NCBI GenBank assembly: GCA_964532405.1
Contig: CAZHIC010000052.1
Location: forward strand, 1 to 12,397
Direction: 5' to 3'
Length of the DNA: 12,397 nt
DNA from: PALSA-1006 sp964532405
Lineage (GTDB): Bacteria > Pseudomonadota > Gammaproteobacteria > Burkholderiales > Gallionellaceae
Shown here: piece after piece, positions 1 to 6,761 of the stretch
Layout: each line of letters starts with the position of its first letter
How positions within the stretch are numbered: position 1 is the first letter of the stretch
Made by a program: the position numbers and the translations under genes
Notes under the pieces: generated by a model
Told to the model about the DNA's origin: nothing
Seen by the model: only the letters and a program-made list of their open reading frames with translations
The model's database searches: none

Positions 1-194
1 GCGTGATGGCATTTAGTTCAATAATTGTAGACTTTATTTCTGACTGGTGAGTAAATGGGCTCATGGGGGGGTCTGAATTGTGTGTAAACGGTGTTTCTTA
101 ATGTGGTGGCATCCGTTCCCCGTCCTGGACAATCATTCGTCATTGTGGCGAACGATTAGAATGAGTGCGCCAGAAAACGGGTTGCCAAAACCAG
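1..194. other. Intergenic region downstream of the GGDEF gene, no clear gene
   Basis: I see no supportable gene here. Bases 3-50 on the plus strand stay open for 15 codons and end in TGA, so they could be the tail of a gene that starts outside the window, but the fragment is too short to judge. Bases 131-139 and 149-157 form an imperfect 9-bp inverted repeat with one mismatch. No T-run follows on either strand, so it is a weak terminator candidate for the minus-strand operon. Confidence 0.4.
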
Positions 195-1166
195 CTATTC
201 AATCTCTCCGTACACGCCTGCCCCCACCTGATCTCTCCCCTCCCTCTTCGCTTGATACAGGGCGTGGTCGGCGGATTTAAGCAACGTCTCCAGCGAGACT
301 TTTTCGCCGGGCACGACGGAGGCCACCCCGCAACTGATGGTGACATGGCGCGATTCGGTGGCGTAGTGCGGAATATTTAAATCGGAAACTTGCTGGCGCA
401 GTCGGTTGGCGATCCACTTCGCGCCGTCGGTATCGGTCTCGCCCAGCACCAGCACGAACTCTTCCCCGCCGTAACGCGCCGCCAGGTCGGTGGCCCGCGG
501 TGCCGCGCGCCCCACCTGTTCGGCCACTTTTTTCAGGCATTCGTCTCCGGTTGGATGGCCGTATTTATCGTTGAACAATTTGAAATTGTCGACATCGATC
601 ATCACCAGCGCGAAGGGCTTTTTCATACGCTCGCAGCGCCGCCATTCACGCATCGCCAACTCGTCATACATGCGCCGGTTAGCGATGCCCGTCAGCCCGT
701 CCGTCGCGGAAAGCTTTTGCAGCTTGATGTTCGCCTCGTTCAATTGCTGCGTCACCTTGACCAGCGAGCGCTGCATCTCCACCAGGCGCCGCATCGCGCG
801 CACCTTGGCTTTTAGCACCACCTCGCTAATCGGCTTCATCAGATAATCGTCGCCGCCCACTTCGATGCCGCGCGCCAGATCTTCGTCCTTGGCCATGCTG
901 GTCAGAAAAATGATCGCCGTCCAATCTTCCGGCTTTTCCATTGCGCGTATCTTTAGCGCCACATCAAAACCGTCTATATCGGGAAGTTGCGCATCGAGCA
1001 AAATAATGTCCGGCTGCTCACGCAAATAGACCTCGATCGCCGCCGAGCCCGTCTCCGCCGTCAATGGCACAATCCCCATGCGCCCCAAGTAATTGCACAA
1101 CACTTTCATGGTGACTTTACTGTCTTCCACTACCAGCACACTGAGGCCATGCGACGTGTTTTTCAT
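195..1166 (-). CDS. Response regulator with GGDEF domain (REC-GGDEF diguanylate cyclase)
   Basis: The 323-aa product combines an N-terminal receiver domain (about residues 8-125) with a GGDEF domain (about 155-318). It should make cyclic di-GMP from two GTP in the cytoplasm under control of a phosphorelay. The receiver has the acidic pair E14-D15, the phospho-acceptor D58 in LLDAQLPD, T89 and K111 (MKPIS). The cyclase domain has the intact active-site loop GGEEF at 233-237 and a metal-site DVD at 191-193. RATD at 224-227, five residues before GGEEF, matches the RxxD inhibitory I-site, so product feedback inhibition is expected. The layout is like WspR or other single-REC cyclases, not PleD, which has two REC domains. 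The ATG follows an AAGGGT ribosome binding site and lies 28 nt after the glycosylase stop, so it is probably the last gene of that operon. The cognate kinase is not in the window. Confidence 0.93.
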   Translation of the reverse strand: MKNTSHGLSVLVVEDSKVTMKVLCNYLGRMGIVPLTAETGSAAIEVYLREQPDIILLDAQLPDIDGFDVALKIRAMEKPEDWTAIIFLTSMAKDEDLARGIEVGGDDYLMKPISEVVLKAKVRAMRRLVEMQRSLVKVTQQLNEANIKLQKLSATDGLTGIANRRMYDELAMREWRRCERMKKPFALVMIDVDNFKLFNDKYGHPTGDECLKKVAEQVGRAAPRATDLAARYGGEEFVLVLGETDTDGAKWIANRLRQQVSDLNIPHYATESRHVTISCGVASVVPGEKVSLETLLKSADHALYQAKREGRDQVGAGVYGEIE

Positions 1167-1194
1167 TTCTACCCTTAAATCGAATTCGCTATAA

Positions 1195-1992
1195 TTAGTC
1201 GGATAATTTTTGCATCGTATCCGCCGCCAAGCACAGATCGTCCCATGCGTGCGCCTTCTCCGCAGGCATACGCAACAAATAAGCCGGATGATAAGTGATT
1301 ATCAGGGGAACGCCGTGGTAATCGTGCGCTGTGCCGCGCAAGCTCCCCAACGTCGCCTCTTTGCCCAATAGTGCCGTGGCCGCAGTCTTGCCCAGCGCAA
1401 CAATGAGCTTGGGTTTTATCAGCGCGATCTGGCGTTGCAAATACGGCAAGCACTGCGCGATCTCATCCACATGCGGCGTGCGATTTTCCGGGGGATGGCA
1501 TTTAATAACATTGGCGATATACACGTTGCTGCCGCGCTTTAATTTGATCGCCGCGAGCATGTTGTCCAGCAGCCTGCCCGCCTGCCCCACGAACGGCTCG
1601 CCTTGCGCATCTTCGTCCTCGCCCGGTCCTTCGCCGACAAACAGCCACTCGGCCTTTTCGTCCCCCCCCCCGAACACCGTTTGATTGCATCCCGCGCGCA
1701 GCACACATGCGGTGCAATTGAGGACTTGTTGTTTGAGCGCGGACCAATCAAACTCAACAATCTGACGCCCCCCTCCCCCATGCAGGGGGAGGGCTGGGGA
1801 GGGGGTATAAATTTGGTGCTCTCCCGGCTCCACTCCCATCCTAACCTTCCCCCTAGAAGGGGGAAGGGACTGAGGAACATCCACAGCTTGTGCAGTCGGC
1901 AAAATTTCTTTCACTATCGCAGGCATATCGCGCCGTACCCACAACGGATAAAGATTAAGTTCACGCAGCACATTTTCGTCTCGAATATTCAC
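1195..1992 (-). CDS. Uracil-DNA glycosylase, family 4 (Fe-S type), with repeat-derived linker
   Basis: The 265-aa product is a base-excision-repair enzyme that removes uracil from DNA. Motif A reads GEGPGEDEDAQGEPFVGQAG (residues 120-139), typical of family 4, and motif B reads HPAYLL (235-240). Four cysteines, C93, C96, C165 and C181, match the 4Fe-4S ligand spacing of this family. The GTG start at 1992 overlaps the rimI stop in a GTGA arrangement, so translation is probably coupled. The catalytic core begins near residue 80. Residues about 42-77 are not family sequence: they are encoded by a pair of GC-rich palindromes (bases 1768-1869) also found between other genes here, inserted without breaking the frame. 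The N-terminal ~40 residues are normally variable in this family, so the enzyme should still be active. The fold and family are secure; the effect of the insert is unknown. Confidence 0.92.
   Translation of the reverse strand: MNIRDENVLRELNLYPLWVRRDMPAIVKEILPTAQAVDVPQSLPPSRGKVRMGVEPGEHQIYTPSPALPLHGGGGRQIVEFDWSALKQQVLNCTACVLRAGCNQTVFGGGDEKAEWLFVGEGPGEDEDAQGEPFVGQAGRLLDNMLAAIKLKRGSNVYIANVIKCHPPENRTPHVDEIAQCLPYLQRQIALIKPKLIVALGKTAATALLGKEATLGSLRGTAHDYHGVPLIITYHPAYLLRMPAEKAHAWDDLCLAADTMQKLSD
1768..1869. repeat. GC-rich palindromic repeat pair inside the glycosylase gene
   Basis: Two C-run/G-run hairpin units lie about 30 bp apart. The first (about 1768-1806) centres on CCCCCATGCAGGGGG, followed by a G-rich tail. 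The second (about 1834-1869) centres on TTCCCCCTAGAAGGGGGAA, preceded by the motif CATCCTAACC. Similar units occur at 2441-2599 and 3883-3920 between genes. The units face each other, as in bipartite interspersed palindromic elements. This copy is translated as part of the glycosylase linker (residues about 42-77). Confidence 0.75.
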
Positions 1993-2432
1993 AGTTTCCG
2001 TTCCATCAGCAGCGCATCCTCGCGCCCATTTGTCGCCGCATAATAATCGCGGCGCAGTCCTATTTCGGCAAATCCCAGCGCACGATACAGGCTAATCGCC
2101 GCAACATTGGATGCACGCACTTCCAATACCACACGTTGCTTGCCCAACTCCCGCGCCAACGCCAGCATCGCTTCCAGCACGACACGGCCAAAACCACGAC
2201 GCTGATGTTGCGCGGCGATGCCGATGTCTAGCAACTCGGCATCGTCCACGCCCTGCATCAGTACTGCATATCCCATCGCCTGCCCATCCAGTTCAGCAAG
2301 TTTGCAAACATAGTCGCTTGCCAACGCATCGCTGAAATTACCGCACGTCCACGGATGCGCGTGCACTTGCTGCTCGATGCGTAGCACATCGTCGATGTCG
2401 CTCGCAATCATATCGCGCAGCATCATGCTCAT
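1989..2432 (-). CDS. rimI: Ribosomal protein bS18 alanine N-acetyltransferase RimI
   Basis: A 147-aa GNAT-family acetyltransferase that transfers an acetyl group from acetyl-CoA to the N-terminal alanine of ribosomal protein bS18. The acetyl-CoA pyrophosphate loop is visible as QHQRRGFG, and the RimI-type C-terminus reads RRDYYAATNGREDALLM. The frame stays open upstream to 2453, but those extra codons lie in the repeat. The ATG at 2432 has the purine-rich GGGGGAAGGAACGG just upstream, so it is the better start; ATGs at 2426 and 2423 are alternatives. It is separated from tsaB by a repeat-filled 190-bp gap and overlaps the glycosylase start by 4 nt. TsaB-RimI adjacency is common in proteobacteria and supports the call. 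Confidence 0.93.
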   Translation of the reverse strand: MSMMLRDMIASDIDDVLRIEQQVHAHPWTCGNFSDALASDYVCKLAELDGQAMGYAVLMQGVDDAELLDIGIAAQHQRRGFGRVVLEAMLALARELGKQRVVLEVRASNVAAISLYRALGFAEIGLRRDYYAATNGREDALLMERKL

Positions 2433-2440
2433 TTGAACCG

Positions 2441-2599
2441 TTCCTTCCCCCATGCAGGGGGAAGACTACACCCGCAAGGAGTAGGCCGTGGTTGTACGGG
2501 GCATGCGCCCCAACAACACACGCTCGGATGGGGGTTGACCCGGCGAAGATGCAACGTTTCTACCCCCTCCCTAACCCTCCCCCTGCAAGGGGGAGGGGA
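2441..2599. repeat. GC-rich bipartite palindromic repeat between tsaB and rimI
   Basis: The gap is filled by one GC-rich unit at each end: about 2441-2467, centred on CCCCCATGCAGGGGG, and about 2562-2599, with CCCTAACCCTCCCCC, a CTGCAAG turn and GGGGGAGGGG. In between, 2499-2512 is a GGGGCATGCGCCCC palindrome flanked by imperfectly complementary sequence that could extend the stem. The outer units match those inside the glycosylase gene. The left unit supplies the rimI ribosome binding site on the minus strand. In frame on the minus strand the element is open, but I see no sign that it codes for a protein of its own. Confidence 0.75.
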
Positions 2600-2625
2600 T
2601 GTTGAGTCTAATGAGTTATTTTGAT

Positions 2626-3297
2626 TCATCGTTCGCTCGTTTTTAACGCAACCTTGTCGCGCAAATACAGCGGCAGCGCCAGCGCCGCATCCACCGCATT
2701 GCCCCTAGCGAATTCGATAGCGGCGAGTTGAGCAACCGCGCTCGCTTGCGGCACAGGCTGCGCATCCACAGCACTGAGTTGCTCACCGTAACGCGCTTGC
2801 AGCGCATCTCCGTTGAAGGAAAATCCGCTACCCACCCCATACCAACCTTCGCCCGTCAACAACGGGGCACTCTCCGCCTTGCACAAGCATGGCTCGCTTA
2901 CCGTCGCCCACCCGCCATCGCGTTTCTCATAAGCCGCCAGATACAACTCGCCCATGCGCGCATCCAGCGCCGCAATCACCTTGTCGTGATTGGCTGCTTG
3001 CGCCAAGGCTTGCAGGGTACACACGCCCACCACCTTCAAATCCGCACCGAATGCCAAGCCCTGTGCCACCCCGCAGGCAATGCGCACGCCTGTAAAGGAA
3101 CCGGGGCCTTTGCCGAACGCGATGCCATCCATATCCTTGATCCCGAATCCCGAATCCTTGAGCAAGGCATCCAGCATCGCCAGCAACACTTCGGAATGCT
3201 TCTGCCCGACCCGTTCGCAACGCTCGCTCACCGCGCCGTCATGCCACAGCGCGACCGAACAATATTCGGTGGAAGTTTCGAGTGCGAGTATCTTCAT
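2626..3297 (-). CDS. tsaB: tRNA threonylcarbamoyladenosine biosynthesis protein TsaB
   Basis: A 223-aa ASKHA-fold protein, the TsaD-binding partner needed for t6A37 modification of ANN-decoding tRNAs, together with TsaE and TsaC made elsewhere. The start MKILALETSTEYCSVAL is the family N-terminus. H34 lies in GQKHSE, and GKGPGSFTGVRIA at about 62-74 is the diagnostic glycine-rich motif. The length is normal for the full-length bacterial form. The ATG shares one base with the ispF stop (TGATG), implying translational coupling and a shared transcript with ispF. Downstream lies the 190-bp repeat gap and then rimI. Confidence 0.95.
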   Translation of the reverse strand: MKILALETSTEYCSVALWHDGAVSERCERVGQKHSEVLLAMLDALLKDSGFGIKDMDGIAFGKGPGSFTGVRIACGVAQGLAFGADLKVVGVCTLQALAQAANHDKVIAALDARMGELYLAAYEKRDGGWATVSEPCLCKAESAPLLTGEGWYGVGSGFSFNGDALQARYGEQLSAVDAQPVPQASAVAQLAAIEFARGNAVDAALALPLYLRDKVALKTSER

Positions 3298-3767
3298 CAG
3301 ACCAGCAACAACGCTACCGCCTGCGCTCCGATACCTTCGCCGCGTCCCGCATAGCCAAGGTGTTCGGTGGTGGTCGCTTTCACGTTCACCGCGTTGGCAG
3401 CGATACCCATATCGGCGGCGATATTAGCGACCATCTGCGGGATGTACTGCGCCATTTTGGGTGCTTGGGCGATGATGGTCGCGTCCACGTTTGCAATGCG
3501 ATAGCCCGCCGCATTGATCTTGCTCACCACGTCGCGCAACAAGATGCGGCTGTCGATGCCCTTGAATTTCGCATCCGTGTCGGCAAAATGTTTGCCGATG
3601 TCGCCCAACGCCGCCGCGCCCAGCAGCGCATCGCAAATGGCATGCAGCAGCACGTCGGCATCGGAATGTCCGAGCAAGCCTTTGTCATACGGAATATCCA
3701 CGCCGCCGATGATGAGCTTGCGCCCTGCCACTAGCTGATGAACATCAAAACCTTGTCCGATACGCAT
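3297..3767 (-). CDS. ispF: 2-C-methyl-D-erythritol 2,4-cyclodiphosphate synthase IspF
   Basis: The 156-aa enzyme converts CDP-ME 2-phosphate to the cyclic diphosphate MEcPP in the non-mevalonate isoprenoid pathway and acts as a homotrimer. Metal ligands D8, H10 (GQGFDVH) and H42 are present, with the GHSDADVLLH motif at 33-42 and a normal C-terminus. The frame extends to 3812, but the ATG at 3767 gives the family N-terminus MRIGQGFDVH and has AGAGGG upstream. It overlaps tsaB by one base. IspD, often its immediate neighbour or fusion partner, lies 3.2 kb upstream on the same strand, separated by accessory genes. Confidence 0.96.
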   Translation of the reverse strand: MRIGQGFDVHQLVAGRKLIIGGVDIPYDKGLLGHSDADVLLHAICDALLGAAALGDIGKHFADTDAKFKGIDSRILLRDVVSKINAAGYRIANVDATIIAQAPKMAQYIPQMVANIAADMGIAANAVNVKATTTEHLGYAGRGEGIGAQAVALLLV

Positions 3768-3781
3768 ATTTTTCCCTCTAC

Positions 3782-3846
3782 GTAGGGTGGGCAAAATTGC
3801 CCACCTTTTCAATTACCGCGTGGGCACAACAGCGTGCCCACCCTAC
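3782..3846. repeat. Two-hairpin palindromic repeat upstream of ispF
   Basis: Outer arms GTAGGGTGGGC (3782-3792) and GCCCACCCTAC (3836-3846) form a perfect 11-bp inverted repeat. The left arm also pairs locally (GGTGGGCAA 3786-3794 with TTGCCCACC 3797-3805). The right arm pairs with GTGGGCAC (3820-3827). It is the short repeat type built around GGGTGGGCA that is scattered in many proteobacterial intergenic regions. It ends 15 bp upstream of the ispF start, so on the mRNA it could affect ispF expression or act as a processing or termination structure. Confidence 0.7.
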
Positions 3847-3882
3847 AAACTACCGCCCTGATTAGCCACGAAGTTCAGCAGT

Positions 3883-3920
3883 CCCCTCGCCCGTTTACGG
3901 GAGAGGGCTAGGGAGAGGGG
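3883..3920. repeat. GC-rich palindromic unit upstream of ispF
   Basis: A single unit of the family seen at 1768-1869 and 2441-2599: CCCCTCGCCCG, a TTTA turn and CGGGAGAGGG, then the tail CTAGGGAGAGGGG. It lies 7 bp after the caspase gene stop, where on the minus strand it could act as a transcript 3' stem-loop. No clear T-run follows it. Confidence 0.65.
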
Positions 3921-3927
3921 AGAAACC

Positions 3928-5382
3928 CTACCGCCCCACCACCGCAATCGGGAAATCCGTCACGCCGCTGGGCGAGATGCTCACCGGCGACTGCTGCCCG
4001 TGGGTTAGTTCTTTCACGCGCTCGGTGACGTAGTAATCCAAGCCCTTGTGCGTGATCTTGCCGCTTTTGTTTTTGGAGTAATCCGCTTTGCCGCTCAAGC
4101 CTTCCACCACCGCCTTGGTGAACGCGCCGTTGCCCCAAGCCGGATTCTCCTGCGAGAGTTGTTTGCCGGTGGAAGATGAGAACACGATCACGCCGTTTTC
4201 CGCCGAGGACAATTCATTCACCAACGCATCCGTCGTGCCGCTGATGGCGCGCGTTTTCGAGGTGCCCAGGGCATTGCCGGAATGGCAGCTATCCACAAAG
4301 AACATCGCTTTGCCCGCCAAGGAATTGAGCGTCATTTTGATGTTGTTCTGCGCCACGCCGGTACGCAGCAACTTATCCGGGTCGGCGTTGTACGGCAGAA
4401 AGTAATAACTGCCGGTGTTGTCGTTCATGCCGTGCCCGGCCAGGAACATCACCCCCACATCGCGCGATGTCACTTGTTGCTTGAGCCATTCCAAACCGTC
4501 CAATACATCATCTTTGCTCGCCTTGTCATCGGTGAGCAACTTCACCACCACGTCGCCGTACAACTTGCCTTTTTGCTTTTTAAACACCGCCGCAAAATCG
4601 GTCGCATCTTTCGCCTCCAGCCCCAAGTTGTAGTCCGGGTTTTTGTATTTCGACACGCCCACCGCCAGCACATATAACTTGGGCTTAAACAACACGTCTT
4701 CCACCGCCGCCTTGCCCGCCCAGCTTAGGCGCAATACCGCCGGTGTGGAAACACCGTTTTTATTCACCGCAAACAGTTGAACTTCGCTGTCTTGAGAAGG
4801 AATTTCGATTTCCATTTCCAGGGCTTCATTGTCGGGTTTTGTCAGCTTCAGTGCCCGCCCGGCACTCACTGGCTGACCATTGACCCGCACCCGCACCGCT
4901 TGCAGCGGCGCATCGGCTGGCGAGCGCACCTGGTAACGAATTTTGATTTTTGTGCCGCTCACGGCACTGTCCGATGCCGGCGATAAAATCTCCACCACCG
5001 GCGGCAACACTTGCGCGATCGAAACCGTTTGCGCGCGGCGACCCGATTCGGCATTGGCCAGGCGCACCGCTTCCGCTTCGTCTTGCGTGTTGAGTATTTG
5101 CGCCAACACATCCGGGCGGTTGAAGCGCTCGCGGAAACGCGAAGCGGGGAAGAAATCGGCGGCTTGGTCTTTGCCGTTGTTCACATGCCAACCGATCATA
5201 TTTTCCGCACCGGGCGAGGCATCGTAGTAGCCGGAAGGCGTCCACAGCACCCAGCGTTTCTTATCCGCATGGGGAAAAAGGCGAGTTGCTCTGCGCCATC
5301 GGAGGCGCGATGCCAGCGGAGGCTGCCGTCGCCGTAAGCCGCCACCACCCAGTCCCCGTCTTGCGACACATTCACTGCCCAC
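3928..5382 (-). CDS. Caspase-domain (peptidase C14) part of a frameshifted WD40-caspase gene
   Basis: The frame is open for 484 codons, but family-like sequence begins only near residue 34 (LFPHADKKRWVLWTP, base ~5277); the earlier residues are out-of-frame translation of the WD40 part. Then follow YYDASPGAE and GWHVN motifs (about 52-68), a Pro-rich linker with an Ig-like or beta-rich segment (about 125-225), and a caspase-like domain (about 234-484). The catalytic dyad is visible: H317 in AGHG and C366 in DSCHSG. Caspase-like enzymes cut after a basic or acidic residue; the target is unknown. I see no start codon with a ribosome binding site at the proper place, so this part is expressed only if the frames are joined near 5271-5280. 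The stop is 160 bp before ispF. Such WD40-caspase proteins are known in bacteria, but their role is poorly defined. Confidence 0.85.
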   Translation of the reverse strand: MGSECVARRGLGGGGLRRRQPPLASRLRWRRATRLFPHADKKRWVLWTPSGYYDASPGAENMIGWHVNNGKDQAADFFPASRFRERFNRPDVLAQILNTQDEAEAVRLANAESGRRAQTVSIAQVLPPVVEILSPASDSAVSGTKIKIRYQVRSPADAPLQAVRVRVNGQPVSAGRALKLTKPDNEALEMEIEIPSQDSEVQLFAVNKNGVSTPAVLRLSWAGKAAVEDVLFKPKLYVLAVGVSKYKNPDYNLGLEAKDATDFAAVFKKQKGKLYGDVVVKLLTDDKASKDDVLDGLEWLKQQVTSRDVGVMFLAGHGMNDNTGSYYFLPYNADPDKLLRTGVAQNNIKMTLNSLAGKAMFFVDSCHSGNALGTSKTRAISGTTDALVNELSSAENGVIVFSSSTGKQLSQENPAWGNGAFTKAVVEGLSGKADYSKNKSGKITHKGLDYYVTERVKELTHGQQSPVSISPSGVTDFPIAVVGR

Positions 5383-6413
5383 ACGACATCAGGTATGGCT
5401 TGTTGCCAGCGTTGCGTGCCGTTGCGGTTGCATAGGCGCAACCTCCATTCTGTGCCCAGCGCAAAGCCGCTGCCGTCGGGTAGCAGGGCAAGGCTGCGCG
5501 ACATTTCATTGGTCTTCAGCTTGAGCGGCAAACCGTTGAGTTTGGGGACAGCGGTGTTGAACCAGTCGCTGACGTTCAGGCCGGGGGCAGTGAGAATGGG
5601 GGCATTCAACGCCTGCTCCGCCACAAACGCACGGTGCTGGCTGTCGAAAGCGGCGGGGGTATCGGCAAATCCCACCGCGATCTGCGTGCCATCGGGCGAA
5701 AAGCGCGCGGCAAAAGGTCGGGAACCACCGGGTGCGCTGCGTTTGGCCAGCAGGGTGAGTTGCTTGTTCTCCCAGCGATACAGGCGCAGAGCGCCGTCAT
5801 AACTGGTGGTGACTAAGCGTTGTTCCTGGGTCTTGCCGGGTCGCGGGCTGAACTGCACCGAATAACTCTGCGCAGCGTAGTCCGTGTCTTGCGCCAGCAA
5901 GCGACCGTCGGCGACGGAGAACAGGCGCAGGCCGTCGTCGCCCAAGGTCGCCGCCAGGCTGCGGCCATCGAGGCTGAAGGCGAGATGGCCAATCGCATTG
6001 GGCAAGCCGGTGAGGCGGCGCAGCAATCGGCCACTGGCGCGGTCGAAGAGGAAAATGGAATGGCTGCTATCACCCACTTTCGCCCATCCCCCCAGCGCCA
6101 CCGTCTGCCCGTCCGGCGACAGCGCCACCGCAAACAGCTTGCCCTCGTTGCCGCTGCCGATGGGGATGCGCAAGGTGGTCAGCAGCTGTCCGTCCGCCAC
6201 CCGCCACACCCGTGCGGTTTTGTCTTGCGAGGCCGTCACCACATAGCACCCCGCGTCGTCGCTGGCGATGCTCCAAGTCGTCGCCGTGTGTTCGCCGAGG
6301 TCGAAGCGGAGGATGGGTTCGGCGGGGGGTTCGCCGGCGTGGGCGAGGTTGAAGCTGCACAGCAGCAGGGTGGCGGCTTGCAGGAGGTGGCGCAACCAGG
6401 TTTGAATGTGCAT
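5196..6413 (-). CDS. WD40-repeat part (N-terminal) of a frameshifted WD40-caspase gene
   Basis: The ATG at 6413 follows AAGGAA and starts a signal peptide (MHIQTWLRHLLQ... to about AHAGEP), so the protein should be exported to the periplasm. The open frame runs further up to 6485, but those codons lack a signal and a ribosome binding site. The sequence then shows WD40-type blades, for example TASQDKTARVWRVADG, ALSPDGQTVALGG, AFSLDGRSLAATLGDDGLRLFS and RFSPDGTQIAVGF, likely forming a propeller for protein contact. After SQDGDWVVAAYGDGSLRWHR the protein continues to AEQLAFFP, and then this frame leaves the family sequence and ends at 5196. The family continuation HADKKRWVLWTP is in the -1 frame. 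Taken at face value this gives a truncated propeller protein without protease. It lies 78 nt after the DUF2442-type gene. Confidence 0.85.
   Translation of the reverse strand: MHIQTWLRHLLQAATLLLCSFNLAHAGEPPAEPILRFDLGEHTATTWSIASDDAGCYVVTASQDKTARVWRVADGQLLTTLRIPIGSGNEGKLFAVALSPDGQTVALGGWAKVGDSSHSIFLFDRASGRLLRRLTGLPNAIGHLAFSLDGRSLAATLGDDGLRLFSVADGRLLAQDTDYAAQSYSVQFSPRPGKTQEQRLVTTSYDGALRLYRWENKQLTLLAKRSAPGGSRPFAARFSPDGTQIAVGFADTPAAFDSQHRAFVAEQALNAPILTAPGLNVSDWFNTAVPKLNGLPLKLKTNEMSRSLALLPDGSGFALGTEWRLRLCNRNGTQRWQQAIPDVVWAVNVSQDGDWVVAAYGDGSLRWHRASDGAEQLAFFPMRIRNAGCCGRLPATTMPRPVRKI
5271..5280 (-). other. Frame change site in WD40-caspase gene (T5-C4 run)
   Basis: On the coding strand the run reads GCC TTT TTC CCC ATG in the WD40 frame. 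Moving back one base after CCC (5271) gives CAT GCG GAT AAG, which continues as the caspase-part sequence HADKKRW. Joining the two gives QLAFFPHADKKRW, matching what I recall for this protein family. The same result follows if one T was lost from the run. T TTC CCC also fits the X XXY YYZ form of a -1 slippery heptamer. Confidence 0.75.
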
Positions 6414-6452
6414 TATTATTTCCTTCGTCAGTCCCAAAATTATTTCATCGCA

Positions 6453-6471
6453 GGGTGCGTAAAACGCACCC
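6453..6471. repeat. Short perfect hairpin upstream of the WD40-caspase gene
   Basis: GGGTGCGT (6453-6460), a three-base loop and ACGCACCC (6464-6471) form a perfect 8-bp stem in the 78-nt gap between the DUF2442-type and WD40 genes. It may be a transcript stem-loop or a small interspersed repeat of the GGGTGCGT type. A U-run is lacking, so a factor-independent terminator is not supported. Confidence 0.5.
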
Positions 6472-6491
6472 AACGCATTTTGCAAACTCCG

Positions 6492-6761
6492 TTAGGCTGC
6501 CATCGGCAAGGGCAACTGGAAGCAGCCCTGAACAATGCCGCTGACCGAAATATCTTCGTCCAATTCTTCCCATCGCAGTGCCGTGCCGTTTGCGCGCAAG
6601 GTGACTTGCTCAAGTTGTTGTTCACTTGCATCGCGCAGCAGTTTGAAGCGTCCGCTAGGAAAACCAATTTGACGACCGTCGGTGAGTTCAATAAATACAA
6701 TTCGACCGGACACCCAAACACGGGTAGCGCAATGCTCCAGTTCAATGTTCGAAAAATTCAT
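6492..6761 (-). CDS. DUF2442-like small protein
   Basis: An 89-aa product starting MNFSNIELEHCATRVWVSG. The ATG at 6761 lies inside the end of the DUF4160-type gene (20-nt overlap) and follows AAGGAGAAATGGC. The frame is open further up to 6929, but that part lacks a start signal. FIELTDGRQIGFP and the W-E-ELDEDISVSGIV ending resemble DUF2442, a small beta-rich family often encoded directly next to DUF4160 proteins. Such pairs are discussed as candidate toxin-antitoxin modules; DUF2442 would then be the likely partner or antitoxin. Activity is not shown by the sequence. Its position between ispD and ispF, with tight overlap to DUF4160, implies co-expression with essential genes. Confidence 0.8.
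   Translation of the reverse strand: MNFSNIELEHCATRVWVSGRIVFIELTDGRQIGFPSGRFKLLRDASEQQLEQVTLRANGTALRWEELDEDISVSGIVQGCFQLPLPMAA

Noticed and set aside
3..50. Short plus-strand frame ending TGA, perhaps the tail of a neighbouring gene
   Set aside because: Only 15 codons visible and no recognizable motif; kept only as a remark.
390..846. Plus-strand open frames opposite the GGDEF gene
   Set aside because: Composition typical of antisense to GC-rich coding DNA; the minus-strand gene has intact REC and GGDEF motifs.
1189..1194. TATAAT on the plus strand between the glycosylase and GGDEF genes
   Set aside because: No -35 at proper distance and no plus-strand gene follows; the genes there are minus strand.
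2429..2629. Open frames inside the tsaB-rimI repeat on both strands
   Set aside because: The sequence is palindromic repeat, no start signal, and the proteins would be proline/cysteine-rich repeat translations.
5276..5280. C TTT TTC as the slippery site
   Set aside because: Its P-site codon would re-pair to CTT with a first-position mismatch; T TTC CCC fits the -1 pattern better.
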